DNA of 64,000 bases. It comes from a bacterium YEK0313. Its GTDB lineage: Bacteria; Pseudomonadota; Alphaproteobacteria; Rhizobiales; Phreatobacteraceae. The DNA lies in NCBI GenBank assembly GCA_000751295.2, contig CCMO02000002.1, forward strand, positions 1,076,501 to 1,140,500, read 5' to 3'. The position numbers and the translations under genes were made by a program. Below are positions 1-9,581 of the stretch, piece by piece. The notes under the pieces were generated by a model. It did not search any database and was not told where the DNA came from. It worked only from the letters and a program-made list of their open reading frames with translations. Within the stretch, counting starts at the first letter, position 1. Each line of letters starts with the position of its first letter.

Positions 1-801
1 CGCTACGAGGCGGTGCATGCGATCCAGAACTGGAACGACCTGCGCAACCGGCTCGAGCCGGAGGACCGCCGCTGCTACGGCTTCTTCCACCCGCGCCTTG
101 CCGACGAACCGCTGATCTTCGTCGAGGTGGCGCTGACCCGCGCCATTCCGGGGGCGATCGGCCCGCTGCTCGACCTGACGCGCCAGCCGACGCCGGCCTC
201 GGAAACCACCACCGCTGTATTCTATTCGATCTCCAACACGCAGAAGGGCCTCGGCGGCGTCTCCTTCGGCAATTTCCTGATCAAGCAGGTGGTGGAGAAC
301 CTGAAGCGCGAGCTGCCGGCGCTCAAGACCTTCGTCACGCTGTCGCCGGTCCCGGGCTTCGCCGGCTGGCTCGCACGCGAGCGCAAGGCCGAAGCCTCGG
401 CCTGGCTCGACGCGCCGGCGCGCGCGGCGCTGACCGCCTTGGACGAGCCCGGCTGGCACGAAGACCCCGTGAAGACCGAACAGGTCAGGGCCGCGCTCAT
501 GCAGGCCGCGGCGCACTATTTCCTGCAGGCCCGGGATCCGAAGGGCCGGGCGATCGACCCCGTCGCCCGCTTCCATCTCGGCAATGGCGCGCGCCTGGAG
601 CGGCTCAACTTCCTCGGCGACCTCTCGGCCAAGGGCCTGAAGCAGTCGCACGGCCTGATGGTGAACTATCTCTATGCGCCCGAGGAGATCGAGGCGAACC
701 ACGAGGCCTTTGCCGAGAAGGGCACGGTCGCCGCCTCGGCGGCGGTGCGCAGGGCCCTGCGCGGCGACCTGCCGAGCCGCGACCGGATGCCGGCCCCATG
801 A
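1..801 (+). CDS. matA: Malonyl-CoA decarboxylase, 3' part (5' end outside window)
   Basis: The frame is open from the first base, so the true start lies to the left and the first in-window GTG (13) is internal. The product resembles the catalytic C-terminal part of malonyl-CoA decarboxylase, which turns malonyl-CoA into acetyl-CoA and CO2. Recognisable stretches are 'HAIQNWNDLRNRLEP' near the left edge, 'AVFYSISNTQKGLGGVSFG' near residue 75, and 'FHLGNGARLERLNFLGD' followed by 'QSHGLMVNYLY' near the end. It sits 61 bp upstream of malonyl-CoA synthetase on the same strand, the usual matA-matB order for malonate use in rhizobia. The family call is firm; only the missing N-terminus is unknown. 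Confidence 0.93.
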   Translation, partial: RYEAVHAIQNWNDLRNRLEPEDRRCYGFFHPRLADEPLIFVEVALTRAIPGAIGPLLDLTRQPTPASETTTAVFYSISNTQKGLGGVSFGNFLIKQVVENLKRELPALKTFVTLSPVPGFAGWLARERKAEASAWLDAPARAALTALDEPGWHEDPVKTEQVRAALMQAAAHYFLQARDPKGRAIDPVARFHLGNGARLERLNFLGDLSAKGLKQSHGLMVNYLYAPEEIEANHEAFAEKGTVAASAAVRRALRGDLPSRDRMPAP

Positions 802-862
802 CCGCCCGATCGCTGCGCGCCAGCGCATTCCACCATCATCGCCCATTGGGGAGGCCGCCCGC

Positions 863-2374
863 ATGACCGCGAACCTGTTCGACCGCCTGGAGCGCGCGAC
901 CGCCGATCCGACCAGGACGGCGATCACCACGACCACCGGCGAGGCCCTGACCTATGCCGGCCTCGCCGCGCAGGCCGGCCGCCTTGCCAATGTGCTGGCC
1001 AGCCGGGGCGTGAAGCCGGGCGACCGCGTCGCGGTGCAGGTCGAGAAGTCGGTTCCGGCCATGATCCTCTATCTCGCGACCGTGCGGGCGGGGGCCGTCT
1101 ACCTGCCGCTCAACACCGCCTATACGCTCGCCGAGCTCGACTATTTCATCGGTGATGCCGAGCCTTCGCTGGTCGTCTGCGATCCGGCGCGACGGGACGG
1201 CGTCGCCGCCATCGCGGCAAAGATCGGCGCCGGCGTCGAGACCTTGGACGCCGAGGGCGGCGGATCGCTCACCGAGGCCGCGCGACTTGCATCGGAAAGC
1301 TTCCCGACGGTACCGCGGGCCGGCGACGACCTCGCCGCGATCCTCTACACGTCAGGCACGACCGGGCGGTCCAAGGGGGCGATGCTGACGCACGACAATC
1401 TCGTGTCCAACGCGCTGACCTTGCGCGAGGCCTGGCGCTTCGGCCCGGACGACGTGCTCATTCACGCCTTGCCGATCTACCATACCCACGGCCTCTTCGT
1501 GGCCTGCAACGTGACGCTGTTCTCCGGCGGGTCGATGATCTTCCTGCCGAAATTCGATGCCGGCGAGATCCTCGCGCTGATGCCGCGGGCGACCGTACTG
1601 ATGGGTGTCCCCACCTTCTATGTGCGCCTCCTGCAGAATGCCGGCCTCGACCGTCAGGCGGCGGCCGGCATGCGGCTCTTCGTATCGGGCTCGGCGCCGC
1701 TGCTGGCCGAGACGCATCGGGAATGGAAGGCCCGCACCGGCCACGCCATTCTCGAGCGCTACGGCATGACCGAGACGAACATGAACACCTCCAACCCCTA
1801 TGACGGCGACAGGGTGCCCGGCGCCGTCGGCCTGCCGCTGCCGGGCATCGCCGTGCGGATCACCGATCCCGATACGGCCAAGCCGCTCGGGCGCAACGCC
1901 ATCGGCATGATCGAGGTGAAGGGGCCCAACGTCTTCAAGGGCTACTGGCGCATGCCGGACAAGACCGCGGCGGAGTTCCGCCCCGACGGCTTCTTCATCA
2001 CCGGCGACCTCGGCAAGATCGACGGCGACGGCTATGTGCACATTGTCGGGCGCGGCAAGGACCTCGTCATCACCGGCGGCTTCAACGTCTATCCGAAGGA
2101 GATCGAGGACCAGATCGACGCCATTCCCGGTGTGGTCGAATCGGCGGTCATCGGCGTGCCGCATGCCGATTTCGGCGAGGGCGTCACGGCCGTCGTCGTC
2201 CGGTCGGGCGACGGGGCGCCGGACGAGGCCGCGATCCTCGCCGCGCTCGACGGGCGCCTCGCCAAATTCAAGCTGCCGAAACGGGTGCTGTTCCTCGACG
2301 AATTGCCGCGCAACACGATGGGCAAGGTCCAGAAGAACCTGCTCCGCGACCGGTTCGCGACGCTCTATTCGTGA
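863..2374 (+). CDS. matB: Malonyl-CoA synthetase (acyl-CoA ligase, ANL superfamily)
   Basis: This 503-residue enzyme activates malonate with ATP and CoA through an adenylate. Motifs: the phosphate-binding loop 'YTSGTTGRSKGAM' near residue 160, 'ERYGMTETNMNTSNPY' near 300 (the RYGMTE adenylation motif; the residues after it fit MatB), the hinge region 'GRGKDLVITGGFNVYPKEIE' near 396-415, and a C-terminal catalytic lysine in 'PRNTMGKVQKNLL' near 485. The start is ATG 863 because GGGGAGG at 848-854 lies 8 bases upstream and 'MTANLFDRL' is a normal family N-terminus; the frame opens earlier (674) but that stretch overlaps matA. Co-transcription with the upstream decarboxylase is likely. No matR or matC is visible nearby. 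Confidence 0.95.
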   Translation: MTANLFDRLERATADPTRTAITTTTGEALTYAGLAAQAGRLANVLASRGVKPGDRVAVQVEKSVPAMILYLATVRAGAVYLPLNTAYTLAELDYFIGDAEPSLVVCDPARRDGVAAIAAKIGAGVETLDAEGGGSLTEAARLASESFPTVPRAGDDLAAILYTSGTTGRSKGAMLTHDNLVSNALTLREAWRFGPDDVLIHALPIYHTHGLFVACNVTLFSGGSMIFLPKFDAGEILALMPRATVLMGVPTFYVRLLQNAGLDRQAAAGMRLFVSGSAPLLAETHREWKARTGHAILERYGMTETNMNTSNPYDGDRVPGAVGLPLPGIAVRITDPDTAKPLGRNAIGMIEVKGPNVFKGYWRMPDKTAAEFRPDGFFITGDLGKIDGDGYVHIVGRGKDLVITGGFNVYPKEIEDQIDAIPGVVESAVIGVPHADFGEGVTAVVVRSGDGAPDEAAILAALDGRLAKFKLPKRVLFLDELPRNTMGKVQKNLLRDRFATLYS

Positions 2375-2538
2375 TCGGAGCAGGCTCCCTGACGGAGCCG
2401 GCCGCAGCGACCATGCATGTTCCAGCCGCAGGAACGGCATGCGCCGCTCCGCCCTACCGGTTACCGGTCGCGGCCCCATATCACGGCACAAGGAAACGCT
2501 CAGGGATCAGCCTCACCCATTGCCGGAGCTGTTCCTTG

Positions 2539-2760
2539 ATGATCTCTCTTCTCTCCCGCTCTCTGATCCGCGAGAGCCTGGCCGCCGCGCGCGCCCTGCG
2601 GCGGCGGCTTGCCGATCGCGCCGGCCATTCTCCCGCACCGGCCCTGCTGGCTGCCCGCCTGCAGGAGGCCGAGCACCTGCTCGCCGGACAGGTGCCGCAC
2701 AAGGACCGTGCCGAGCAGACGATCGCGCACCGGCTCGGCGGCTGGGCCTTCCACCGCTGA
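2539..2760 (+). CDS. Small uncharacterised basic protein
   Basis: A 73-residue reading frame starting 'MISLLSRSLIRESLAAARA'. It is Arg/Ala/Leu-rich and predicted mostly helical, with a central 'LLAARLQEAEHLLAGQVPHK' segment and no signal peptide or membrane span. ATG 2539 has GGAG about 10 bases upstream; the frame is open back to 2371 but that part is low in coding character. It lies between matB and the convergent efflux gene, whose stop is 37 bp away. I do not recognise a family. The reading frame is plausible, not proven. Confidence 0.4.
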   Translation: MISLLSRSLIRESLAAARALRRRLADRAGHSPAPALLAARLQEAEHLLAGQVPHKDRAEQTIAHRLGGWAFHR

Positions 2761-2796
2761 GGCTGGACGCGGCGCGCCGGCCGGCCGTCTAGCTGA

Positions 2797-5700
2797 TCAG
2801 TGCGACGCGCCGCGCTCCGCCGGCGCAAGGCCGGCTTCGAGGCCGCGCGAGCGCCTCACGACGAAGCGCCGCACGACCACGTAGAAGACCGGCGTCAGAA
2901 TCAGGCCGAACAGGGTGACGCCGAGCATGCCGGCGAAGACCGCGATCCCCATGGCCTGGCGCATCTCCGCGCCGGCGCCGGTGGCGATCACCAGCGGCAC
3001 GACGCCGGCGATGAAGGCGAGCGAGGTCATCAGGATGGGGCGCAAGCGCAGCCGCGCGGCCTCCAGCACCGCGGCGAGCGGATCCGCGCCCTTGCGTTCC
3101 TCCTCATGAGCGAATTCGACGATCAGGATGGCGTTCTTGGCGGCGAGGCCGACGAGCACGACAAACGCGATCTGGGTGAAGATGTTGTTGTCCCCGCCCG
3201 CGAACCAGACGCCTGATATCGCCGAGAGCAGGGCGAGCGGCGCGATCAGCAGCACGGCGAAGGGCAGCGACCAGCTGTTGTACTGGGCGGCAAGGATGAG
3301 GAAGGCGAGCAGCACGGCGAGCGGGAAGACGATCATCGCGGTATTGCCGGCAAGCTTCTCCTGATAGGTGAGGTCGGTCCATTCGAAGGCCATGCCGGGG
3401 GGCAGCGTCTCGCGCATGATCTTTTCGATCGCCGCCGTCGCCTGGCCCGAGGAGAAGCCGGGCGCCGGCCCTCCGGTCATGTCGACGGACGGGTAGCCGT
3501 TATAGTGCATCACCCGGTCCGGCCCGGAGCTGGCGGTGACGCTGGCCAGTGCGGCGAGCGGCACCATGTCGCCAGCCGCATTGCGCACCTTCAGGCGGGC
3601 AATGTCGTCGACCTCGGCGCGGAACGGCGCGTCGGCCTGGACGATGACCCGATAGGTGCGGCCGAAGCGGTTGAAGTCGTTGGCGTAGAGCGAGCCGAGA
3701 TTGACCTGCAGCGTCTCGAAGACACGCGTCAGCGGCACGCCCTGGATCTTCGCCTTGACCCGGTCGAGATCGACCCTGACCTGCGGCGTGTTGACCTGGA
3801 AGCTCGCCATCATGCCGGCGAGCTCCGGCGCCTGCATGGCTTTCGCCATGACCTCGCCCTGGACGCGGGCGAGCGCCGCAAGGCCGAGGCCGCCGCGATC
3901 CTCGATCTGCAGCTTGAAGCCGCCGGTCGTGCCGAGGCCCGGCACGGGCGGCGGCGGGAACATGCCGACGAAGCCGTCGGGGATCTGGCTGAACTTGCCC
4001 ATCAGCCGGCCAGCAATGGCATGGGCCGAGAGCGCGGGATCGCGCCGCTGGTCGAAGGGATCGAGCATGGCGAAGACGACCGCCGCGTTCGGCAGGTTGA
4101 CGAAGCCGTTCACCGAGAGGCCGGGAAAGGCGACGACGCTTTCGACGCCGCGCTCGGCGAGCGCGATCCGGGACATCTCCTTCACCACCGCCTCGGTGCG
4201 GTCGAGCGAGGCGCCCGGCGGCAGCTGGGCGATGCCGACGAGGTAATATTTGTCCTGGGCCGGCACGAAGCCTGCTGGGATGGCGCGGAAGCCGAGATAG
4301 GTCGCGCCAAGGAGCCCGGCATAAGCGACGAGCACGATGCCGCCGATGCGGATGGCGCGCCTGGCAGCGCCGACATAGGCGTTGGACGCCCGGTCGAAGA
4401 AGCGGTTGAACCGGCGGAAGAACCAGCCGAACAGCGTATCGATGAGCCGCGTCAGCCGGTCGCGTCCGATGCCCCCGTGATGCGGCTTCAGCAGCATGCC
4501 GGCGAGCGCCGGCGACAGGGTCAACGAATTGATCGCCGAGAGCACGGTGGAGATGGCGATCGTCACGGCGAACTGCCGGTAGAACTCGCCCTGCAGGCCG
4601 GAAAGGAAGGCCGAGGGGATGAAGACCGCCGCCAGCACCGAGGTGATCGCGATGATCGGCGCGGTCACCTCGTCCATCGCCTTGCGCGCGGCCTCGCGCG
4701 GCTCCTCGCCGAGGCCGATATGGCGCTCGACATTTTCGACAACGACGATGGCGTCGTCGACCACGATGCCGATCGACAGGACGAGGCCGAACAGCGACAG
4801 CGTGTTGAGCGAGAAGCCCATCAGATACATCACCGCCAGCGTGCCGATGAGCGAGATCGGCACAGCGGCGAGCGGGATGATCGAGGCGCGCCAAGTCTGC
4901 AGGAACAGAACGACGACGATGACGACAAGTACGATCGCTTCCAGCAGCGTCGTGACGACGGCCGAGAGCGAGGCGCGCACGAAGACGGTCGGGTCGTAGG
5001 CGATGCGGTGTTCGAGCCCTTGCGGGAAGTCGCGGCTCAGCCGCTCCATCTCGGCGCGCACGGCCGCGGAGACGTCGAGGGCATTGGCGCCGGGCCGCTG
5101 GATGATCTGCAGGGCCACCGCCGGCTCGCCGTTCAGCAGGCTGCGCAGCGCATAGGCGTCGGCACCGAGGCTGATGCGCGCGACATCGCCGAGGCGCACC
5201 ACCTGGCCCTCCGCGCCGGTCTTGACGACGATGCGGCCGAACTCCTCCTCGCTGACGAGCCGGCCGGGCGTGCTCACCGTCACCTGGTAGCTCGCCGCGG
5301 GTGAGGGCTGCTGGCCCACCGAGCCCGCCGCGACCTGGACGTTCTGCTCGCGGATGGCGGCCACCACGTCACTCGCGGTCAGGCCGCGGGCGGCGACCTT
5401 GGCCGGGTCGAGCCAGACGCGCATGGCATATTCGCCGGCGCCCCAGACGACGACGTCGCCGACACCGGGCAGGCGCGCCAGCGTGTCGCGCACCTGGAGG
5501 TTGGCGAAATTGGAAATGTGGAGCGGGTCGTAGCGCCGATCCGGCGACACGAGATGCACCACCATGAGGATGTCGGGCGAGGTCTTCTGAGTGACGACGC
5601 CGATGCGCTGCACCTCCTCGGGCAGGCGCGGCAGGGCGCGCGACACCCGGTTCTGCACCTGGATCTGCGCCATGTCCGGATCGGTGCCCTGGGCGAAGGT

Positions 5701-5982
5701 GACGGTCAGCGTCATGCGCCCGTCGGTCGCGGCTTGAGCACTCATGTAGAGCATGCCCTCGACGCCGTTGATCGACTGTTCGAGCGGGGAGGCGACGGTC
5801 TCCGCAATCACCTCCGGATTGGCGCCGGGATAGCTCGCGGTCACCTGCACGGTGGGCGGGGTAACCGAGGGATATTCGCTTAAGGAGAGCCGGAACAGGG
5901 CGAGCCCGCCGGCGATCAGCATGAGCGCCGAGAGCACAATGGCGAAGATCGGCCGGTTGATGAAAAAGCGCGGCAGGTTCAT
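2797..5982 (-). CDS. RND multidrug efflux transporter, inner-membrane permease (HAE1 family)
   Basis: A 1,061-residue AcrB-type proton-driven pump. It begins 'MNLPRFFINRPIFAIVLSAL', the standard N-terminus and first membrane helix. It carries 'SLSEYPSVTPPTVQVTASYP' in the porter domain and the proton-relay aspartates in 'SIGIVVDDAIVVVENVERH' (helix 4, near residue 405). A second helical bundle has 'VVLVGLAAKNAILIVEFAHE'. Full family length, no lesions seen. Its ATG overlaps the stop of the upstream membrane-fusion gene by 4 bp (ATGA), so the two are translationally coupled. No outer-membrane channel or regulator is adjacent, so it may use a TolC-like partner encoded elsewhere. The substrate cannot be told from sequence. 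Confidence 0.95.
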   Translation of the reverse strand: MNLPRFFINRPIFAIVLSALMLIAGGLALFRLSLSEYPSVTPPTVQVTASYPGANPEVIAETVASPLEQSINGVEGMLYMSAQAATDGRMTLTVTFAQGTDPDMAQIQVQNRVSRALPRLPEEVQRIGVVTQKTSPDILMVVHLVSPDRRYDPLHISNFANLQVRDTLARLPGVGDVVVWGAGEYAMRVWLDPAKVAARGLTASDVVAAIREQNVQVAAGSVGQQPSPAASYQVTVSTPGRLVSEEEFGRIVVKTGAEGQVVRLGDVARISLGADAYALRSLLNGEPAVALQIIQRPGANALDVSAAVRAEMERLSRDFPQGLEHRIAYDPTVFVRASLSAVVTTLLEAIVLVVIVVVLFLQTWRASIIPLAAVPISLIGTLAVMYLMGFSLNTLSLFGLVLSIGIVVDDAIVVVENVERHIGLGEEPREAARKAMDEVTAPIIAITSVLAAVFIPSAFLSGLQGEFYRQFAVTIAISTVLSAINSLTLSPALAGMLLKPHHGGIGRDRLTRLIDTLFGWFFRRFNRFFDRASNAYVGAARRAIRIGGIVLVAYAGLLGATYLGFRAIPAGFVPAQDKYYLVGIAQLPPGASLDRTEAVVKEMSRIALAERGVESVVAFPGLSVNGFVNLPNAAVVFAMLDPFDQRRDPALSAHAIAGRLMGKFSQIPDGFVGMFPPPPVPGLGTTGGFKLQIEDRGGLGLAALARVQGEVMAKAMQAPELAGMMASFQVNTPQVRVDLDRVKAKIQGVPLTRVFETLQVNLGSLYANDFNRFGRTYRVIVQADAPFRAEVDDIARLKVRNAAGDMVPLAALASVTASSGPDRVMHYNGYPSVDMTGGPAPGFSSGQATAAIEKIMRETLPPGMAFEWTDLTYQEKLAGNTAMIVFPLAVLLAFLILAAQYNSWSLPFAVLLIAPLALLSAISGVWFAGGDNNIFTQIAFVVLVGLAAKNAILIVEFAHEEERKGADPLAAVLEAARLRLRPILMTSLAFIAGVVPLVIATGAGAEMRQAMGIAVFAGMLGVTLFGLILTPVFYVVVRRFVVRRSRGLEAGLAPAERGASH

Positions 5983-7220
5983 CGACGCGCCTCCTGCCGG
6001 CCGGCGGCGGCACCCGCCGCTGTGCGCTGGTCGGGCGCCATGGCGATGCGCTCCGGCGTCACCTGCATGCCGGGCCTGACCAGGCCCTTGATGATGATGG
6101 TCTCGCCGGGATCGAGGCCGCGCGTGACGACGCGCAGGCCCCCGTTCATCGGTCCGAGCTCGACCGGCCGGTATTCGACCTTGTCGCCGGCGCCGAGCAC
6201 CAGGACGTAGCGCCGGCCCTGGTCGGTGCCCACCGCCTGGTCGTCGATCAGCACGGTTTCGCGCGGCGCGCTGGTGGCAAGCTTCACCCGCGCGAACAGG
6301 CCCGGCGTCAGCAGGCCCTGCGGATTGGCGAGCACGGCGCGAGCCCGGATCGTGCCGGTGCCGCGATCGACCCGGTTGCCGAGGAAGTGCAGCGTACCGG
6401 CATGGGGATGGCCGGTTTCGGTGGCGAGCCCGACGGCGACCGGCAGGGCCGCATCGTCGGACCGACCGCCGCCCGCCTGACCCGGCCGGGCGCCGTTGAG
6501 GAAGCTCAGGTAAGCCGGCTCATCGATGTCGAAATCGACATAAACAGGGTCGACCGAGACGATGGTGGTGAGCAGCGTCGCAGCCCCGGTCGCGCCGGTG
6601 ACGAGATTGCCCTCGGTGACCAGCACCCGGTCGACGCGGCCGGCGATCGGCGCGGTGACGCGGGTATAGGAGAGGTCGAGCCTTGCGGCGGCCACCGCCG
6701 CCTTGGCCTCCAGCACCTGCGCCTGCCGCTCGCGCCGGCGCGCCACCGCATCGTCGAAGGTCTTGGCGGCGATCGCGCCGCTCGGCACCAGCCGCTGCGA
6801 GCGGTTGAGATCGGTCTCGGCCTGCGCGAGCAGCACCTCGGCGCGCTGCAATTGCGCCTCCGCCGTCTGCAGCGCCACCTCGAACGGTTTCGGGTCGATC
6901 TGGAACAGCAGCTGGCCGCGTTCGACGAGCCCGCCCTCCGGCACGCTCACCGCCTCGATCGCGCCGCCGATGCGCGGGCGGAGCTCCACCGTCCTGACCG
7001 CCGCGACGACGCCGGTCAGCTCCTGGGAGGCCGCGATCACCCGCGTGACGACCTCCGCGACGGGCACCCGGGGCGGGGGCGGCACGGCCGCTGCCGTGCC
7101 CGCCCCGCCCGAGGCCCATGCCCGGCTGGCGGAAGCCGGCATAGCCTTGAAATGAAAGAGCGCGGCGCCAAGGCCGAGCGCCGCCGCTGCAGCCAGAACG
7201 ACACCTGTTGTTGTTCTCAT
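5979..7220 (-). CDS. RND efflux periplasmic adaptor (membrane fusion protein)
   Basis: A 413-residue AcrA/MexE-like adaptor. The N-terminal hydrophobic segment 'VVLAAAAALGLGAALFHF' is a membrane anchor or signal. It is followed by a short proline-rich stretch, a lipoyl half-motif 'VELRPRIGGAIEAVSVPEGG', a coiled-coil hairpin (about residues 105-175, 'AQLQRAEVLLAQAETDL'), and the returning lipoyl half with 'VTAPIAGRVDRVLVTEGNLV'. The ATG at 7220 has GAGG a normal distance upstream. It is first in a two-gene operon with the permease. The 818-bp upstream region probably contains the promoter; no divergent regulator is present. Confidence 0.93.
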   Translation of the reverse strand: MRTTTGVVLAAAAALGLGAALFHFKAMPASASRAWASGGAGTAAAVPPPPRVPVAEVVTRVIAASQELTGVVAAVRTVELRPRIGGAIEAVSVPEGGLVERGQLLFQIDPKPFEVALQTAEAQLQRAEVLLAQAETDLNRSQRLVPSGAIAAKTFDDAVARRRERQAQVLEAKAAVAAARLDLSYTRVTAPIAGRVDRVLVTEGNLVTGATGAATLLTTIVSVDPVYVDFDIDEPAYLSFLNGARPGQAGGGRSDDAALPVAVGLATETGHPHAGTLHFLGNRVDRGTGTIRARAVLANPQGLLTPGLFARVKLATSAPRETVLIDDQAVGTDQGRRYVLVLGAGDKVEYRPVELGPMNGGLRVVTRGLDPGETIIIKGLVRPGMQVTPERIAMAPDQRTAAGAAAGRQEARR

Positions 7221-8091
7221 GGGCCCACCTCGCCGCTGACAGAAGCGGCGCGCAGGACGTCACCGCTCGATGATGTCGGCGGACGCTAGGGGTTCCGGTG
7301 GCTGGAAGGTCAATGGGGGTTTTTGGGCGGTGTGGCGGCATGGCAGGCCTCAACGGCTTCGCCTCATCTGGCGCCTTGATTTACACCGCCCCCGACTCAA
7401 GGAGATCGAATACATCGACCTTTCATTTCCCCCGCTTTATTGACATCAAAACGTTTTTGCTGCCGCAGGCCGCCAAATTCCAGGCCATAAGAACCGTTCT
7501 TTTTTTCCGATCTTAATTTGAACGAGATCACCCGCCTTATTTAAAACTTAATTTGTGAACATATTCCTGTCTCGTTGATTTGGCTGATTTGGCTGCACAG
7601 GTGTTACGAACCGCCAGCCGCTACCGAATTTCCGATCGTTCGCGCCGGACCGGCGCGATACGTGACGTCATCCGAACCAGAAATGAATGCAGGCGCCGAC
7701 CGCGGATGTACCGGCGGCATCGGACATCGTTTCGGTTCGGATGAGCACGGTGCGGGGGAACGGATGGACACGCTCTCCGACGACCGCCGCACCCGACCTT
7801 GCGATGCAAAGCCACGCCGCACGCCTTTCTGCTGCTCTGCTGCCAGATTCCCGGCCCGTAAGGCGTCTGCGCCGGTTGCGACACGCAGCGAGCGAAGCAC
7901 CCTGCCTGATTCCACGTTCCACGCGTCAGTGCCTTTGATCCATCTGCCCGAGATCGGCCGGCAGACACGACACGCCGAATGGCGCCGATCAATCCCGCGG
8001 CCTACGACGCCGCGCCCGAACAGGACGTCACGCGACCATGGCTGCCGCAAACACGCTCTACCCGCATACACCGCGCCCGCAGGTCTCCGCG
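7221..8091. other. Gene-poor region with an AT-rich stretch
   Basis: No gene here can be supported. Bases about 7390-7600 are clearly richer in A+T than the surroundings, with runs such as TTCTTTTTTTCC near 7497 and TTGACATC near 7438, which would suit promoters for the minus-strand efflux operon or the small plus-strand gene at 8092. Several overlapping open frames between 7575 and 8525 have no recognisable protein content. Confidence 0.4.
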
Positions 8092-8418
8092 ATGCGCAAC
8101 GAGCCCGAGACCCACCTCTTCAGGATCGGGCAGGCTGTCCGGCTGAGAGGCCGCTTCGGCGTGGTGCGCAGCACCGAGGACATCTATGTCGTCACCGCCA
8201 CGCTCCCGCCACCGGGCGACCGGCCGCAATACCGCATCCGCAGCGACGACGAGCGCTACGAACGCGTCGCGACCCAGGACAATCTCGAGCCGGTGCGCCG
8301 ATCGCCGGGCGGCGGCCATGCCACGCTCGCCGAGCAGGCCTTCGGCGATGGCCGGGACGCCGGGGATCTTGGCCCGAACGGCCAAGCCGCGCCCGGCGGA
8401 GATCGGTCCGGGGCCTGA
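8092..8418 (+). CDS. Small conserved hypothetical protein (rhizobial family)
   Basis: A 108-residue protein. The informative core is 'LFRIGQAVRLRGRFG' followed by 'EDIYVVTATLPPPGD' and 'QYRIRSDDERYERVATQDNL'. I know this pattern from short uncharacterised proteins in Bradyrhizobium-like genomes. The GQxVRL opening suggests a small beta-barrel, but no function is known. ATG 8092 is chosen because it immediately precedes the conserved core; ATG 8038 is in frame and would add 18 residues. The last ~35 residues are Gly/Pro-rich and probably disordered. It forms a same-strand group of small genes with 8522 and 9023. Confidence 0.6.
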   Translation: MRNEPETHLFRIGQAVRLRGRFGVVRSTEDIYVVTATLPPPGDRPQYRIRSDDERYERVATQDNLEPVRRSPGGGHATLAEQAFGDGRDAGDLGPNGQAAPGGDRSGA

Positions 8419-8521
8419 CGGCCATCAGGCGAGCGAGGTGGCGGCCCCGATGGCGAGGGCGCCCCACTTCGCGAGACCAGCGCTTGATGGTCATGACGAT
8501 TCCCGGAACCGCTGGTGGGCC

Positions 8522-8896
8522 ATGAAGATCGTGATCGAGTTCTACCGCATCCGGAAGAGCGACGGCGCCTATGCGACGGTCGGCCGAGAAACCGCCGAGG
8601 CGGCCAATCTCGACGCGGCCGTCGAGATCGCGCGGCAGCTCGCGCAGACCTTGTCCATGCCGCTTCATCCGGATGCCGTCGCCGTCAGGGACGGGGACGG
8701 CAACATGCTGTGTTCGGGCATGCTCGCGCCGACAGAACCTCCGCGGCAGGCCGCCGCCGGGACGGCCACCGGCAACCGGGCCAGCCTCGCCCGCCCCTCA
8801 CCGGCGCCGGTCGCGGCTGGGCGGAGCAAACCGGGCTCTCAGCGGCCGACGCTTCTGGTGCTCGGCGCGGCCGAGAGCTTGAAGCCGCCGTCGTGA
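8522..8896 (+). CDS. Small conserved hypothetical protein (rhizobial family)
   Basis: A 124-residue protein starting 'MKIVIEFYRIRKSDGAYATV'. It continues with 'EAANLDAAVEIARQLAQTL' and 'MPLHPDAVAVRDGDGNML', an alpha/beta pattern I associate with short uncharacterised proteins of rhizobia-like bacteria. The start is ATG 8522 because the conserved beta strand begins there; the frame is open further upstream but without family character. The C-terminal ~50 residues are Ala/Pro/Ser-rich and likely disordered. No function can be assigned. Confidence 0.6.
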   Translation: MKIVIEFYRIRKSDGAYATVGRETAEAANLDAAVEIARQLAQTLSMPLHPDAVAVRDGDGNMLCSGMLAPTEPPRQAAAGTATGNRASLARPSPAPVAAGRSKPGSQRPTLLVLGAAESLKPPS

Positions 8897-9022
8897 CGAC
8901 AAGGCTCGACAGGACGGCCGCGATCCGAAGGAGATGCCGATGCCGAAGCCCCGTTCCGCTGCAGGCCGGAAGGCGCCGGGCGCCGCGCTGACCGCGGTCC
9001 CGGCCTCGCCGCTGCGCCGCCC

Positions 9023-9298
9023 ATGACCCTGGCCTTTCCCAACCCGAGCCGCAGCTTCGACCCTGCCCGCAAGGCGGTGCGCTTCTACGGCCACGACGGC
9101 GTGTTCGAAATCCAGTTCTTCATCGAGGCCGCCGCGCTCGCGCAGCCGCACGCCGAATGGGGCCGGGCCGGCATGACGGAAGCACGATGCCTCGCAACCT
9201 TCGACAGGCTGCGCAGCTTCATCGAAGCCGCCGCACGCAGCGCCTATGAAGCGGGAGCAGGCGACCTCTACACTCTCACCACCGCCGATTTCCGGTAG
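9023..9298 (+). CDS. DUF1488 family protein
   Basis: A 91-residue protein with the typical DUF1488 sequence: 'MTLAFPNPSRSFDPARKAVR', then 'FYGHDGVFEIQFFIEAAAL' and a helical C-terminus ending 'AGAGDLYTLTTADFR'. Length and both halves match the family, which is common in proteobacteria and of unknown function. The product is small, soluble and has no signal peptide. It is followed by about 280 bp without a gene containing a strong hairpin, then by a convergent gene. Confidence 0.8.
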   Translation: MTLAFPNPSRSFDPARKAVRFYGHDGVFEIQFFIEAAALAQPHAEWGRAGMTEARCLATFDRLRSFIEAAARSAYEAGAGDLYTLTTADFR

Positions 9299-9519
9299 AG
9301 GCCGCGCTCGCCCGGCGGCGGCGCGGGCGGGCGACCGGTCCCGACCTTGGAAACAACTGCCGCGCCGGTCGCGTGATCACCAGTACCGCGATGGGCCAGG
9401 TGACTGCGTCGAAATCGACATGGCCCGCAGCCCGGGCCACCCCCCATTGAATCGCACTGCCGCTGCGCCTCCGAAACGCGCACCTGCCCGTGCCCAGCCA
9501 CCATCACCCCAGCGCCGCA

Positions 9520-9542
9520 CCCCCGAGGCGCTGCCTCGGGGG
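9520..9542. terminator. Hairpin between convergent genes
   Basis: A perfect 9-bp stem, CCCCCGAGG / CCTCGGGGG, with a 5-base loop. It lies between the end of the DUF1488 gene (9298, plus) and the end of the YjhX-like gene (9582, minus). There is no T tract on either side, so it is a candidate bidirectional terminator or RNA-end-protecting stem rather than a textbook intrinsic terminator. Confidence 0.45.
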
Positions 9543-9581
9543 TGGGCATGGTAACGCCAGGGCGGAGCGCGCGCGCCCGCC

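Noticed and set aside
7575..8525. 316-residue plus-strand frame before the small conserved genes
   Set aside because: Overlaps the better-supported gene at 8092 in another frame and shows no family features.
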